Below are positions 17,746 to 29,982 of a DNA stretch of 64,000 bases, piece after piece. A program made the translations under genes and the position numbers. Each line of letters begins with the position of its first letter. The first letter of the stretch is position 1. The notes beneath the pieces are model-generated. The model ran no database searches. It was not told the DNA's origin and saw only the letters and a program-made list of their open reading frames with translations. This DNA comes from Ideonella_A intermedia_A. GTDB taxonomy: Bacteria; Pseudomonadota; Gammaproteobacteria; Burkholderiales; Burkholderiaceae_C. The stretch lies in NCBI GenBank assembly GCA_943370175.1, contig CALRPU020000006.1:62001-126000 (forward strand), written 5' to 3'.

Positions 17746-19461
17746 ATGACCACCACGCCGCCCGCCACCGCGTTCGCCCCTGCGACCTCCCCCGCCGCCC
17801 CGCCGCCGGCTGGCGTGCCCGCGGCCTGCGACGTGCTGGTGGTGGGCGGCGGCATCAACGGCGCCGGCATTGCGCGCGACCTGGCTGGCCGCGGCCTGCG
17901 CGTGGTGCTGTGCGACAAGGACGACCTGGCCGCCCACACCTCGTCGTCGTCGACGAAGTTGATCCACGGTGGGCTGCGCTACCTGGAGTACCACGAGTTC
18001 TCGCTGGTGCGCAAGGCGCTGGCCGAGCGCGAGGTGCTGCTGAAAAGCGCGCCGCACATCATGTGGCCGCTGCGCTTCGTGATGCCGCACGACCCGGGCA
18101 TGCGCCCGGTGTGGATGATCCGCGCCGGCCTGTTCCTGTACGACCACCTGGCCCGGCGCGAGGTGCTGCCCGGCTCCACCACCGTCGACCTGCGCCAGCA
18201 CCCGGCCGGCGCGCCGCTGAAGCCGCTGTTCACCAAGGGCTTCGTGTACTCCGACGGCTGGGTCGACGACGCCCGGCTGGTGGTGCTGAACGCGCTGGAC
18301 GCCCAGGCCCGCGGCGCCACCGTGCTGACGCGCACCGCCTGCACCGACGCCCGCCGCAGCCCCACCGGCTGGACGGCCACGCTGCAAGGCGCCGACGGCC
18401 AGCGCCACGCCGTGAGCGCGCGCGCGCTGGTCAACGCGGCCGGGCCCTGGGCGGCGCAATTCCTCAGCGACCACGCCCACGCCCCGCGCGCCAAGAGCCT
18501 GCGGCTGATCAAGGGCAGCCACCTGGTGGTGCGCAAGCTCTTCGACCACGACCACGCCTACATCTTCCAGAACCCCGACAAGCGCATCATCTTCGCCATT
18601 CCCTACGAGGGCGAGTTCACGCTGATCGGCACCACCGACGTGGTGCACACCGGCGCCATCGGCACCGCCCGCATCGACGCCGAGGAAACCGCCTACCTGT
18701 GCGAACAGGCCAGCCGCTACTTCGCCCGGCCCGTCACGGCGGCCGACGTGGTGTGGAGCTACGCCGGCGTGCGCCCGCTGCTGGACGACGAGTCGGGCGA
18801 CCCCTCGGCCATCACGCGCGACTACTTCCTGGAACTGGACACCGCGCAGGCGCCGCTGCTCAACGTGTGGGGCGGCAAGATCACCACCTTCCGCAAGCTG
18901 GCCGAGGAAGCCGCCGACCTGCTGGCCGCGCCGATGCGCGCCGCCGGGGCGCCGCCCACCGCGGCCTGGACCGCGGGCGCCCACCTGCCCGGCGGCGACC
19001 TCCGCGCGTGGATCGGCCCCGCGAAACGGCCCGACACCGACTTCACCCGCTTCGTGCAGGCGCTGCGCCAGCGCCACCCCACGCTGGACGCCGCCCACGC
19101 CACCCGGCTGGCCCGCGCCTACGGCAGCCGCGTCGACCAGGTGCTGGCCCACCCGCCCGGCCGCGAGGTGGCCCCCGGCCTGTTCGAAGGCGAGCTGCAT
19201 TACCTGCACGACCAGGAATGGGCCCGCCACGCCGACGACGTGCTGTGGCGGCGCAGCAAGCTGGGCCTGCACTTCACCGAGGCGCAGCGCGCCGCGGTGG
19301 CAACCTGGTGCGAAGCGCAGTGGGCGCCCACCCACGCGGCCACCCACGCGCCCACACCTGCGGCCGCACCGGGCCCCGCCGTGCCTTCCCTGGCCACGCC
19401 CGACGCGGCCCAGCCCGGCGGCGCGCCGCGCGCCCCTCACCCCGCGACGGAGACCCCATGA
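17746..19461 (+). CDS. glpD: glycerol-3-phosphate dehydrogenase, FAD-dependent
   Basis: A membrane-associated flavoenzyme oxidising glycerol 3-phosphate to dihydroxyacetone phosphate and feeding electrons to quinone. The 571-residue product has the dinucleotide-binding motif DVLVVGGGINGAGIARDLAGRG (about 27-48), SSSSTKLIHGGLRYLEYHEF, and the GlpD segments ALVNAAGPWA, LIKGSHLVV and WSYAGVRPLLDD. Both ends carry low-complexity Ala/Pro extensions: about 25 residues before the flavin fold and about 45 residues (Ala/Pro/His/Thr) after the normal C-terminus. The ATG at 17746 is chosen over an upstream in-frame ATG because it follows the A-rich operator. Its stop overlaps glpS by ATGA. Confidence 0.96.
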   Translation: MTTTPPATAFAPATSPAAPPPAGVPAACDVLVVGGGINGAGIARDLAGRGLRVVLCDKDDLAAHTSSSSTKLIHGGLRYLEYHEFSLVRKALAEREVLLKSAPHIMWPLRFVMPHDPGMRPVWMIRAGLFLYDHLARREVLPGSTTVDLRQHPAGAPLKPLFTKGFVYSDGWVDDARLVVLNALDAQARGATVLTRTACTDARRSPTGWTATLQGADGQRHAVSARALVNAAGPWAAQFLSDHAHAPRAKSLRLIKGSHLVVRKLFDHDHAYIFQNPDKRIIFAIPYEGEFTLIGTTDVVHTGAIGTARIDAEETAYLCEQASRYFARPVTAADVVWSYAGVRPLLDDESGDPSAITRDYFLELDTAQAPLLNVWGGKITTFRKLAEEAADLLAAPMRAAGAPPTAAWTAGAHLPGGDLRAWIGPAKRPDTDFTRFVQALRQRHPTLDAAHATRLARAYGSRVDQVLAHPPGREVAPGLFEGELHYLHDQEWARHADDVLWRRSKLGLHFTEAQRAAVATWCEAQWAPTHAATHAPTPAAAPGPAVPSLATPDAAQPGGAPRAPHPATETP

Positions 19462-20591
19462 ACCTGGTGCTCGAGGGCATCGAACAACGGGTAGGCGCCG
19501 ACCAGCACCTTCACCCGCTGAGCCTGCAGTTGGTGCCCGGCGCCGTCACCGTGCTGCTGGGCGCCACCCAGGCCGGCAAGACCACGCTGATGCGCCTGAT
19601 GGCCGGCCTGGACGCGCCCAGCCGCGGCCGCGTGCGGGTGGACGGCGTCGACGTCACGGGCCGGCCGGTGCGCGAGCGCAACGTGGCCATGGTCTACCAG
19701 CAGTTCATCAACTACCCGTCGATGACGGTGTTCGACAACATCGCCTCGCCGCTGAAGCTGCGCCCGGGCGGCCGCGACGCCGCCGCCATCGCCCGCCGCG
19801 TGCAGGAACTGGCCGAGAAGCTGCACATCGACCCCTTCCTGAAACGCCTGCCGGCCGAGTTGTCCGGCGGCCAGCAGCAGCGCGTGGCGCTGGCGCGTGC
19901 GCTGGCCAAGCAGGCGCCGCTGATGCTGCTGGACGAACCGCTGGTGAACCTGGACTACAAGCTGCGCGAGGAACTGCGCGAGGAACTCACGCAGCTCTTC
20001 GCCGCCGGCGATTCCACCGTGGTCTACGCCACCACCGAGCCCAGCGAAGCCCTGCTGCTGGGCGGCCACACCGCCGTGCTCGACGCGGGCGAGCTGCTGC
20101 AGTACGGCCCCACGGCCGAGGTCTTCCACCGCCCGCAGTCGATCCGCGTGGCGCGGGCCTTCAGCGACCCGCCGATGAACCTGCTGGCCGGCACGGCCGC
20201 CGCCGGCGCCGTCACGCTCACGGGCCCGGGCGGCCTGGTGCTGGCCGGCACCGGGCTGGACGCGGGCCACGGCGGGCCGGTCACCGTGGGCATCCGCGCG
20301 AACGCGCTGCGCCTGCAGGCGCGCGACGGCGACCTGATGCTGCCGGGCCGGGTCGAACTGGCCGAGATTTCCGGCTCCGACACCTTCGTGCACGTCGACA
20401 CCGCCGTGGGCGAACTGGTGGCGCAGCTCAGCGGCGTGCACCAGGTGGCGCTGGGCGCAGCCATTCACCTGGCGCTGGACCCGCGGCAGATGCACCTGTT
20501 CGACGGCGCGGACGGCCGCGGCGACGGCCGCCTGCTGCGCGCCCCCACCCATGCCGGCGCCACGGCGCCCGGCCAACCCGCACCGCGCTGA
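19458..20591 (+). CDS. glpS: glycerol ABC importer ATPase GlpS
   Basis: A 377-residue ABC ATPase of the carbohydrate/glycerol (MalK-like) class. It has Walker A GATQAGKTT (35-43), an intact LSGGQ signature (135-139), Walker B LMLLDE (155-160), and a C-terminal TOBE-type domain (about 240-377). The H-loop histidine is missing: YATTEPSEA has Thr193 where other ATPases read YVTHDQxEA. Its partner GlpT has the opposite defect. It is coupled to glpD by ATGA and followed two bases later by glpT. The order glpD-glpS-glpT-glpP-glpQ-(DUF2160)-glpV matches the glycerol ABC system described in Rhizobium leguminosarum. Confidence 0.92.
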   Translation: MNLVLEGIEQRVGADQHLHPLSLQLVPGAVTVLLGATQAGKTTLMRLMAGLDAPSRGRVRVDGVDVTGRPVRERNVAMVYQQFINYPSMTVFDNIASPLKLRPGGRDAAAIARRVQELAEKLHIDPFLKRLPAELSGGQQQRVALARALAKQAPLMLLDEPLVNLDYKLREELREELTQLFAAGDSTVVYATTEPSEALLLGGHTAVLDAGELLQYGPTAEVFHRPQSIRVARAFSDPPMNLLAGTAAAGAVTLTGPGGLVLAGTGLDAGHGGPVTVGIRANALRLQARDGDLMLPGRVELAEISGSDTFVHVDTAVGELVAQLSGVHQVALGAAIHLALDPRQMHLFDGADGRGDGRLLRAPTHAGATAPGQPAPR

Positions 20592-20593
20592 CC

Positions 20594-21675
20594 ATGGCCA
20601 AGATCACGCTCGACCTGGCCCACGCCTACCAACCCAACCCGCAGCGCGACGAGGACTACGCGCTGCTGCCGCTGAAGATGGTTTTCGAGGACGGCGGCGC
20701 CTATGCGCTGCTGGGGCCGTCCGGCTGCGGCAAGACGACGCTGCTGAACATCGTCTCGGGCCTGGTCACGCCCTCGCAAGGCAGCGTGCGCTACGACGAC
20801 ACCGACGTCACCCGCCACACCCCGCAGCAGCGCAACATCGCGCAGGTGTTCCAGTTCCCGGTCATCTACGACACCATGACCGTGGCCGAGAACCTGGCCT
20901 TTCCGCTGAAGAACCGCGGCGTGCCGGCCGAGCGCATCCGCCAGCGCGTGGGCGCCATCGCCGAGATGCTGGAGATGAGCCACCAGCTCGACACCCGCGC
21001 CGCCGGCCTCACGGCCGACGCCAAGCAGAAGATCTCGCTGGGCCGCGGCCTCGTGCGCGAGGACGTCAGCGCGGTGCTGTTCGACGAGCCGCTGACCGTC
21101 ATCGACCCGCACCTGAAGTGGCAGCTGCGCCGCAAGCTCAAGCAAATCCACCACGAGCTCAAGCTCACGCTGGTCTACGTCACCCACGACCAGGTGGAGG
21201 CGCTGACCTTCGCCGACCAGGTGGTGGTGATGACGCGCGGCCGCGCGGTTCAGGTGGGCAGCGCCAGCGAACTGTTCGAGCGCCCGCGCCACACCTTCGT
21301 GGGCCACTTCATCGGCTCGCCGGGCATGAACTTCCTGCCCGCGCGCTGGCAGGACGGCGCGGGCGTGGAAGTGGCCGGCCACCACCTGGGCGCGGCCCAC
21401 GCGCCGAGCCGCCTGGCCGAGACCGGCGCCTTCACCCTGGGCGTGCGGCCCGAGTACGTGGCCCTGGCCGAACCCGGCGCGCCCGGCGCCCTGCCCGCCC
21501 GCGTGCTGCGCAGCCAGGACGTGGGCACCTACCGCTTGATCAGCGCCCAGGTGGGCGAGCACCTGGTCAAGGCCCGGCTGAGCCCCCACGCCAGCGCGCC
21601 GGCCGAGGGCGACACCGCCTGGCTGCAGCTCGTGGGCCCGCGCACCTGCTATTACCGCAACGAGGAGCTGGTCGC

Positions 21676-21679
<4 letters not shown>
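20594..21679 (+). CDS. glpT: glycerol ABC importer ATPase GlpT (not the G3P antiporter)
   Basis: A 361-residue ABC ATPase, partner of GlpS. Walker A GPSGCGKTT is at 41-49, Walker B VLFDE at 161-165 and the H-loop YVTHD with His198 is intact. The ABC signature is degenerate: LTADAKQK at 139-146 replaces LSGGQxQR. A TOBE-like domain follows from about 235. In a GlpS-GlpT heterodimer only the site built from GlpT Walker motifs and the GlpS signature would be canonical. The name follows the rhizobial glp nomenclature and must not be confused with the E. coli glycerol-3-phosphate antiporter. It overlaps glpP by ATGA. Confidence 0.92.
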
Positions 21680-23361
<1,682 letters not shown>

Positions 23362-23365
<4 letters not shown>

Positions 23366-23676
23366 AACTCTTCAGCTGGATGGCCTGGACCCTGCCGGTC
23401 GCGGTGTTCTTCGTGTGCATCGTGCTGATGCTGGTGGCCATGACGGTGTGGGAGCTGAAGTCGCCCACCGCCTTGCGCCGCGGCTTCCTGCCGATGGCCA
23501 CGACGCGCGGCGACCGCCTGTTCATCGGGCTGCTCGGCGCGGCCTACGTCAACCTCGCCTTCGTGGGCCTGAGCCGGCAGATGACCGAGTGGTTCGGCCT
23601 GGCGAACGAGCCCTCGGTGTGGATCGGCTTCGTGGCCTCGATGGGCCTGCTGGCGCTGATCATGAGGAAAGGCTAG
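23362..23676 (+). CDS. glpU: DUF2160 membrane protein of the glycerol importer (GlpU)
   Basis: A 104-residue protein with three hydrophobic segments (about 8-30, 50-70, 85-101). WMAWTLPVAVFFVCIVLML followed by MTVWELKSPTALRRGFLP matches the DUF2160 family, which is found almost only inside glycerol ABC operons. Its function is not established; an accessory membrane subunit is likely. It begins within the stop of glpQ (ATGA) and lies 96 bases before glpV. The symbol follows the rhizobial operon and is less certain than the family call. Confidence 0.83.
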
Positions 23677-23772
23677 GCGTGACATGGGTATCCGGCCCGG
23701 CGCTTCCCCGGGGCCGTGGTGACCTCAACCGCACACGGGGAAGCGATGACACCCACCACGAGGAGACAAACC

Positions 23773-25575
<1,803 letters not shown>

Positions 25576-25604
25576 GCGACGACGTCCCGGCCCAGCGCCG
25601 GACG

Positions 25605-25631
25605 AAAAAAAGGGCCATCTGATGATGGCCC
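25605..25631 (-). terminator. Rho-independent terminator of the porin gene
   Basis: Read on the minus strand, GGGCCATC-ATCA-GATGGCCC is followed at once by seven T residues (complement of 25605-25611). It lies about 70 bases after the porin stop codon and is the strongest terminator in this region. Confidence 0.9.
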
Positions 25632-25650
25632 AACGCTCTGGTAATCATGA

Positions 25651-25690
25651 GGGTCGCGCCGCGCCAGCCCGCGCTGCGCGACCCTTCTTT
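25651..25690 (+). terminator. possible terminator of the glycerol operon
   Basis: GGGTCGCG (25651-25658) pairs with CGCGACCC (25677-25684), extended by one C-G pair, and is followed by TTCTTT. The loop is long and the T run is broken, so efficiency is uncertain. It sits between the convergent glpV and porin genes. Confidence 0.45.
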
Positions 25691-25702
25691 GCTTCTGAGG
25701 GA

Positions 25703-26731
25703 TCAGAAGTTGTGCTGCAGGCCCAAGGCAAACACGTTGTAGTTGCTGTAGGCCACGCCGTTGATGCGGCCATCCTGCTTGCTGAAGGCGGCGTCGGCGT
25801 AGACCTTGGTGCGCTTGCTCAGCGGGTAGTCGTAGCCCAGCGCGTACTTCTGCTGCACGTTGCTGGCGCCCGACGGGTCATAGCGGCCGTAACCGGCCTT
25901 CAGCACGCCCGGGCCGATCGGCGCGGTGGCACCGACCAGGTAGAAGTCGTTCTTCAGGTTGCCATTGACGCCCAGCTTGGAGCGGCTGTACTGGAACACG
26001 GGCTTCACGACGCCCAGGTTGTAGTGCACGGCGACCAGGGCCAGCGAGCTGCCGTCGCCGCTGGTGGTGGCGGTGCCGGCGGCGCCGTTGTCCTGCTTGG
26101 CGTAGGCGAAGGCGGCGTACAGCGGGCCCGCGGCGTATTCGACGTTGAAGCCGGTTTCGCGCACGGTGGCGCCTTCACCGGCGCTGACCGCGCCTTGCAG
26201 CGTCAGGCCGCCAAAGCTGGCCGAACGGAAGCCCACGGTGTTGTTGGTGCGCGCACCGTTGTCACCCTTGGACTGGAAGTTCGCGTAGGCGCGGCTGCTG
26301 AACTGGCCCACGCCGTCCTGGCCGAACGGGTCGGTCTTGACCGCCACAAAGTATTGCGGCGAATACTCGCGGCCCAGGTACACCGAGCCGATGTCCTTGC
26401 TGGTCAGCTGCACGAACGAGCGGCCGTGCCAGAAGGCGGCGGCGTTGTTCTGCGCGCCGGTGTCGGGGTTGAAGCGGTGCTCGATCTGGAACTGGGCCGA
26501 CAAGCCGCTGCCCAGGTCTTCGTTGCCTCGGAAGCCCAGGCGGGACACCTTCGACTGCGCGACGGTGTAGGCCTTGGTGGCCGGGCCGTTGATCCAGGTG
26601 GCGCTGGTGGCAATGCCGTTGGACTTCTGAACGCCCACGTCGACCAGACCGTAGATCGTGACATTGGATTGGGCCGAGGCGGCGCCGGCGATCAGCAGCA
26701 GGGCGGCGGCGGCGATGGAATTGATCTTCAC
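25703..26731 (-). CDS. Gram-negative porin (Porin_4, Omp32-like)
   Basis: A trimeric 16-stranded outer-membrane porin for small hydrophilic solutes. The 342-residue product has signal peptide MKINSIAAAALLLIAGAASA, then SNVTIYGLVDVGVQKSNG, the standard betaproteobacterial porin opening. RLGFRGNEDLGSGLSAQFQIE and the final aromatic YNVFALGLQHNF (terminal Phe needed for Bam assembly) agree. The start is GTG at 26731, with GGAGCT just upstream; a longer frame to 26788 adds no signal-like sequence. It has its own terminator, so it is a single-gene unit. Confidence 0.94.
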   Translation of the reverse strand: MKINSIAAAALLLIAGAASAQSNVTIYGLVDVGVQKSNGIATSATWINGPATKAYTVAQSKVSRLGFRGNEDLGSGLSAQFQIEHRFNPDTGAQNNAAAFWHGRSFVQLTSKDIGSVYLGREYSPQYFVAVKTDPFGQDGVGQFSSRAYANFQSKGDNGARTNNTVGFRSASFGGLTLQGAVSAGEGATVRETGFNVEYAAGPLYAAFAYAKQDNGAAGTATTSGDGSSLALVAVHYNLGVVKPVFQYSRSKLGVNGNLKNDFYLVGATAPIGPGVLKAGYGRYDPSGASNVQQKYALGYDYPLSKRTKVYADAAFSKQDGRINGVAYSNYNVFALGLQHNF

Positions 26732-26860
26732 AGGAGCTCCATTCAAAAAAGCGGCCGTCGAAGTCGACGGCATGCCGCATTGCAACAAAACTTCGCGCCC
26801 GTCGTATGACGGCTTTGTAATAAGGGTATTCCCGTAGCTTTGGCGCCACGATGGCCTTGC
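26732..26860 (-). promoter_or_regulatory. porin promoter and structured leader
   Basis: This AT-richer stretch includes a TTATTACAAAG segment (minus strand, about 26813-26823) suited to a promoter. GCCGTCGA-AG-TCGACGGC (26754-26771) and a weaker CCGTC-GTAT-GACGG hairpin near 26795 lie in the probable 5' leader. Porin leaders are frequent small-RNA and antisense targets; no such partner is seen here. The remaining bases to 27020 contain nothing I recognise. Confidence 0.35.
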
Positions 26861-27020
26861 CCGCGGCAGGGGCTGTCATCGACCCGTCATCTGGGCATCC
26901 GTCGGATGGCGGGCGCCCCACCGCGTGGGCACGGGGGGCCCGCGCACGCCGGCGCCCCCGACCGCCGCCGCCATCGGTTAAAAAGCCTTCCCGCCGCTGA
27001 CGCACTGAGCCCTTGCCGCC

Positions 27021-28010
27021 ATGACCCCCGGACTGCTGACCGGCACCTTGTTCGCCCTGGCCGCGGGGCTGATGTGGGGCCTGGTTTTCATCGGCCCCTT
27101 GCTGCTGCCCGAGTACCCGGCGTCGCTGCACACCGTGGGCCGCTACCTGGCCTTTGGCCTGATCGCACTGCCACTGGGCTGGCTCGACCGCGCGCGGCTG
27201 CGCGAGCTCGGCCGCGCCGACTGGCTGGAGGCGCTGAAGCTGGCCGCCGTGGGCAACCTCATCTACTACCTGTTCCTGTCGAGCGCGCTGCAGCGCGCCG
27301 GCGGGCCGCTGCCCACGATGATCATCGGCACGCTGCCGGTGGTGATTGCCCTCACCACGCAGTGGCGCACCGCGCGCGACGGGGCGCGGGTGGAGGCGCG
27401 CCTGCCCTGGGGCCAGCTGTTGCCCTCGCTGGCGCTGATTGGCGCGGGCATCGCGCTGGTCAACCAGGTGGAGCTGCAGCGGCTGCGCGAGGACCCGGCC
27501 GCTGACCTGGGCCGCTACGCGCTCGGCGGCCTGCTGGCGGTGGGCGCAGTGGCCTGCTGGACCTGGTACCCCATCCGCAACGCGGAATGGCTGCGCGCCC
27601 ACCCGGACCGCCACCCGCGCTCCTGGGCCACGGCGCAGGGCTTAATGACGCTGCCGCTGGCCGCCGTGGGCTGCGCGGTCGTCTGGGGCTTCCACGCGGC
27701 CAGCGGCAGCGGCTTCGCGATGCCGCTGGGCCCGCGGCCGGGCGAGTTCCTGCTGCTGATGTTTGCCATCGGCCTGTTTTCGTCGTGGCTGGGCACGCTG
27801 TGCTGGAACGAGGCCAGCCAGCGCCTGCCGCCCGCCTTGGCCGGTCAACTGATCGTCTTCGAGACCCTGGCCGCGCTGGCCTACGCGCTGCTGCTGCGCG
27901 GCGAGCGGCCCGCCGGCGCCACCGTGGCCGGCGCGGTCTTGCTGGTGGCTGGGGTGATGTGGGCGCTGCGGCCGCGCACCGCGGCGGGCCCGGTCAAGGG
28001 CCCACTTTGA
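27021..28010 (+). CDS. EamA/DMT-family membrane transporter
   Basis: A 329-residue inner-membrane protein with about ten hydrophobic helices arranged as two EamA repeats (about 5-140 and 165-320). GTLFALAAGLMWGLVFIGPLLLPEYPA at the N-terminus and ERPAGATVAGAVLLVAGVMWA at the end are typical of drug/metabolite exporters. Substrate is unknown. It stands alone between the porin and the Bug gene; no clear regulatory motif is seen upstream. Confidence 0.85.
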   Translation: MTPGLLTGTLFALAAGLMWGLVFIGPLLLPEYPASLHTVGRYLAFGLIALPLGWLDRARLRELGRADWLEALKLAAVGNLIYYLFLSSALQRAGGPLPTMIIGTLPVVIALTTQWRTARDGARVEARLPWGQLLPSLALIGAGIALVNQVELQRLREDPAADLGRYALGGLLAVGAVACWTWYPIRNAEWLRAHPDRHPRSWATAQGLMTLPLAAVGCAVVWGFHAASGSGFAMPLGPRPGEFLLLMFAIGLFSSWLGTLCWNEASQRLPPALAGQLIVFETLAALAYALLLRGERPAGATVAGAVLLVAGVMWALRPRTAAGPVKGPL

Positions 28011-28051
28011 TCGCCGCCGTCCTGCACTGCGAAACATCTGTGGGTAAGACC

Positions 28052-28076
28052 TGAGCCCGTTGGGGGCGCGGGCTCA
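28052..28076 (+). other. stem-loop ahead of the Bug gene
   Basis: TGAGCCCG (28052-28059) and CGGGCTCA (28069-28076) form a perfect eight-pair stem with a nine-base loop. There is no T run. It may end EamA transcripts or lie in the leader of the next gene. Confidence 0.5.
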
Positions 28077-28111
28077 AAACAATGGGCGCTTTCCATGTGC
28101 AGGAGATTCCC

Positions 28112-29101
28112 TTGAGCACCCGCCGCCACGTCATCGCCACCCTCGGTCTGGTCAGCGCCGCGCTGCTGGGCAGCGGCCCGCTGCAGGCCCAGCCTTCGGC
28201 CGCCAGCTACCCCGACAGACCCATGCGCATCGTGGTGACCTTCACCACCGGCGGCGCGCCCGACATCCTGGCCCGCCTGATCGGTGAAAAGCTGCAGGCC
28301 ACCTGGGGTCAGCCGGTGGTGGTCGACAACAAGCCTGGCGCAGGGGGCAACACCGGCGCCGACTTCGTTGCCAAGGCCACGCCCGACGGCCTGACGCTGG
28401 TGCTGGGCACGGTGGGCACGCACAGCATCAACGGCGCGCTGTACAGCAAGATGCCCTACGACATGGTCAAGGACTTCAGCCCGGTGACCCTGCTTGCCAC
28501 CACGCCGAACCTGCTGGTGGTGCACAACGGCGTGCCGGCCAAGAACCTGAAGGAGTTCATCGCCCTGGGCAAGAAGGAGGGCAAGATGAGCTTTGCCTCC
28601 TCGGGCTCGGGCACCTCCATCCACGTGTCGGGCGAGCTGTTCAAGACCATGACCGGCATCGACATGGAGCACATCCCGTACAAGGGCCGCGCCAGCGCCA
28701 TCCCTGACCTGCTGGGTGGGCGGGTGACGATGATGTTTGACAACATGCCGTCCAGCCTGCCGCTGGTCAAGGAAGGCAAGCTGCACGCGCTGGGCGTGAC
28801 CAGCGCCAAGCGCTCGCCGGCCGCGCCGGACATCCCGACCATCGCCGAACAGGGCCTGCCGGGCTTTGACGCGGTGTCGTGGTTTGCGCTGTTCGCGCCG
28901 GCCAACACGCCGCGGCCGATCGTCGACAAGCTGCAGGCCGAGGTGAAAAAGATCATCACCACCGGCGACGTCGCCAAGAAGCTGGCCGAGATCGGCCTGG
29001 AGCCCGTGGGCTCCACCGCGGACGAGCTGGCGGCCTACCAACGCAGCGAAATCACCAAGTGGGCCAAGGTGGTGAAGGACTCGGGCGCGAAAGTCGATTG
29101 A
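28112..29101 (+). CDS. tripartite tricarboxylate transporter (Bug) solute-binding protein
   Basis: A periplasmic binding protein of the TTT/Bug family, hugely expanded in Burkholderiales. The mature part has YPDRPMRIVVTFTTGGAPDILARLIGEKL, GQPVVVDNKPGAGGNTGADFVA and PYKGRASAIPDLLGGRV, all canonical. AGGAG at 28101-28105 sits six bases before TTG 28112, which starts a good signal peptide (STRRHVIATLGLVSAALL). An ATG at 28082 in the same frame would put the ribosome site inside the gene, so TTG is preferred, giving 329 residues. No TctAB permease genes are adjacent, as is usual for orphan Bug proteins. Ligand is unknown. Confidence 0.9.
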   Translation: MSTRRHVIATLGLVSAALLGSGPLQAQPSAASYPDRPMRIVVTFTTGGAPDILARLIGEKLQATWGQPVVVDNKPGAGGNTGADFVAKATPDGLTLVLGTVGTHSINGALYSKMPYDMVKDFSPVTLLATTPNLLVVHNGVPAKNLKEFIALGKKEGKMSFASSGSGTSIHVSGELFKTMTGIDMEHIPYKGRASAIPDLLGGRVTMMFDNMPSSLPLVKEGKLHALGVTSAKRSPAAPDIPTIAEQGLPGFDAVSWFALFAPANTPRPIVDKLQAEVKKIITTGDVAKKLAEIGLEPVGSTADELAAYQRSEITKWAKVVKDSGAKVD

Positions 29102-29116
29102 GCGGGCGCACCGGCC

Positions 29117-29145
29117 CCGGGGACCGCACTGAACACCGTCCCCGG
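29117..29145. terminator. convergent hairpin after the Bug gene
   Basis: CCGGGGAC (29117-29124) pairs with GTCCCCGG (29138-29145) around a 13-base loop. There is no T run on either side. It lies between two convergent genes and could act as a weak bidirectional terminator or a 3'-end stabiliser. Confidence 0.45.
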
Positions 29146-29174
29146 TGCCACCGCGGCACCCCGCGCCAAGCGCC

Positions 29175-29876
29175 TCAGGCGCCCAGCTGCACCGCCAGGT
29201 CCAGCAGGTCGCTCGCCGAGTGATCCACTGGCGTGCTGGCGGCCTGCTCGCCCCGGCCTGGCCCGTGTTCGTCCGGCCGCGCGATGAAGGCGGTGCGCAG
29301 GCCCACCGCGGCCGCGGCGGCGAGGTCGCTCGAATGGGCGGCCACCATCATCACCTGCGACGGCACGAGGTCGAAGGCGGCGGCGGCCGTCAGGTACACC
29401 ACCGGCTTGGGTTTGTAGTCCCGGGCCAGCTCGGCGCCCAGGATGGCGTCCCAGCTCAAGGCGTTGCGCCGCGCCAGGTCGACCATCAGCGAGATGTTGC
29501 CGTTGGAGCACGGCGCGACGCGAAAGCAGGTGCGCAGGCGCGCCAGGCCGTGCGTGACATCGGGCCAGGCGTCGAGCCGGTGCCACGCCAGGTTCAACGT
29601 GGCGCGGGTGGCTTCGTCGACGTGGTGGAAACCGTGGTCGGCGAGCACGACGTCGAGGTTGCGGCGGTGCAACGCGTCGAGCTTGGAGAACGGCCGCCGG
29701 CCGCTGCGCACCTCGTCCATGGCCGGCTGGTACTGGTCGCGCCAGGCGTCGGCAAAGGCGTGCCAGTCGGCGGTGAGGCCGAGCGGCGCGAGGATGGCCT
29801 GCGACTCGCGGGCGATGGAACCGCGCCAATCGACCAGGGTGCCGAAGACGTCGAAGATCAATGCTTGAACGGTCAT
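29175..29876 (-). CDS. HAD-family haloacid dehalogenase, type II
   Basis: A 233-residue cytoplasmic hydrolase. The nucleophile is Asp9 in LIFDVFGTLVDW. APCSNGNISLM (motif II with S-N-G-N), KPKPVVY (motif III lysine) and MMVAAHSSDLAAA (motif IV) are the type II 2-haloacid dehalogenase signatures, and RVAPCSNGN is closer to dehalogenases than to phosphatases. A longer frame to 30008 is ignored because ATG 29876 precedes the conserved strand directly. The physiological substrate in this context is unknown. Confidence 0.85.
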   Translation of the reverse strand: MTVQALIFDVFGTLVDWRGSIARESQAILAPLGLTADWHAFADAWRDQYQPAMDEVRSGRRPFSKLDALHRRNLDVVLADHGFHHVDEATRATLNLAWHRLDAWPDVTHGLARLRTCFRVAPCSNGNISLMVDLARRNALSWDAILGAELARDYKPKPVVYLTAAAAFDLVPSQVMMVAAHSSDLAAAAAVGLRTAFIARPDEHGPGRGEQAASTPVDHSASDLLDLAVQLGA

Positions 29877-29982
29877 GGGCCGCAAGTGTGCCGGCCAATG
29901 CGCCGCCACGTCATCCGGGAAGGGCCGGGGTCTGCGGGCTTGCACGCTGGGCAGCGGTTGCCGCGGAGTCCAGAATGACCGC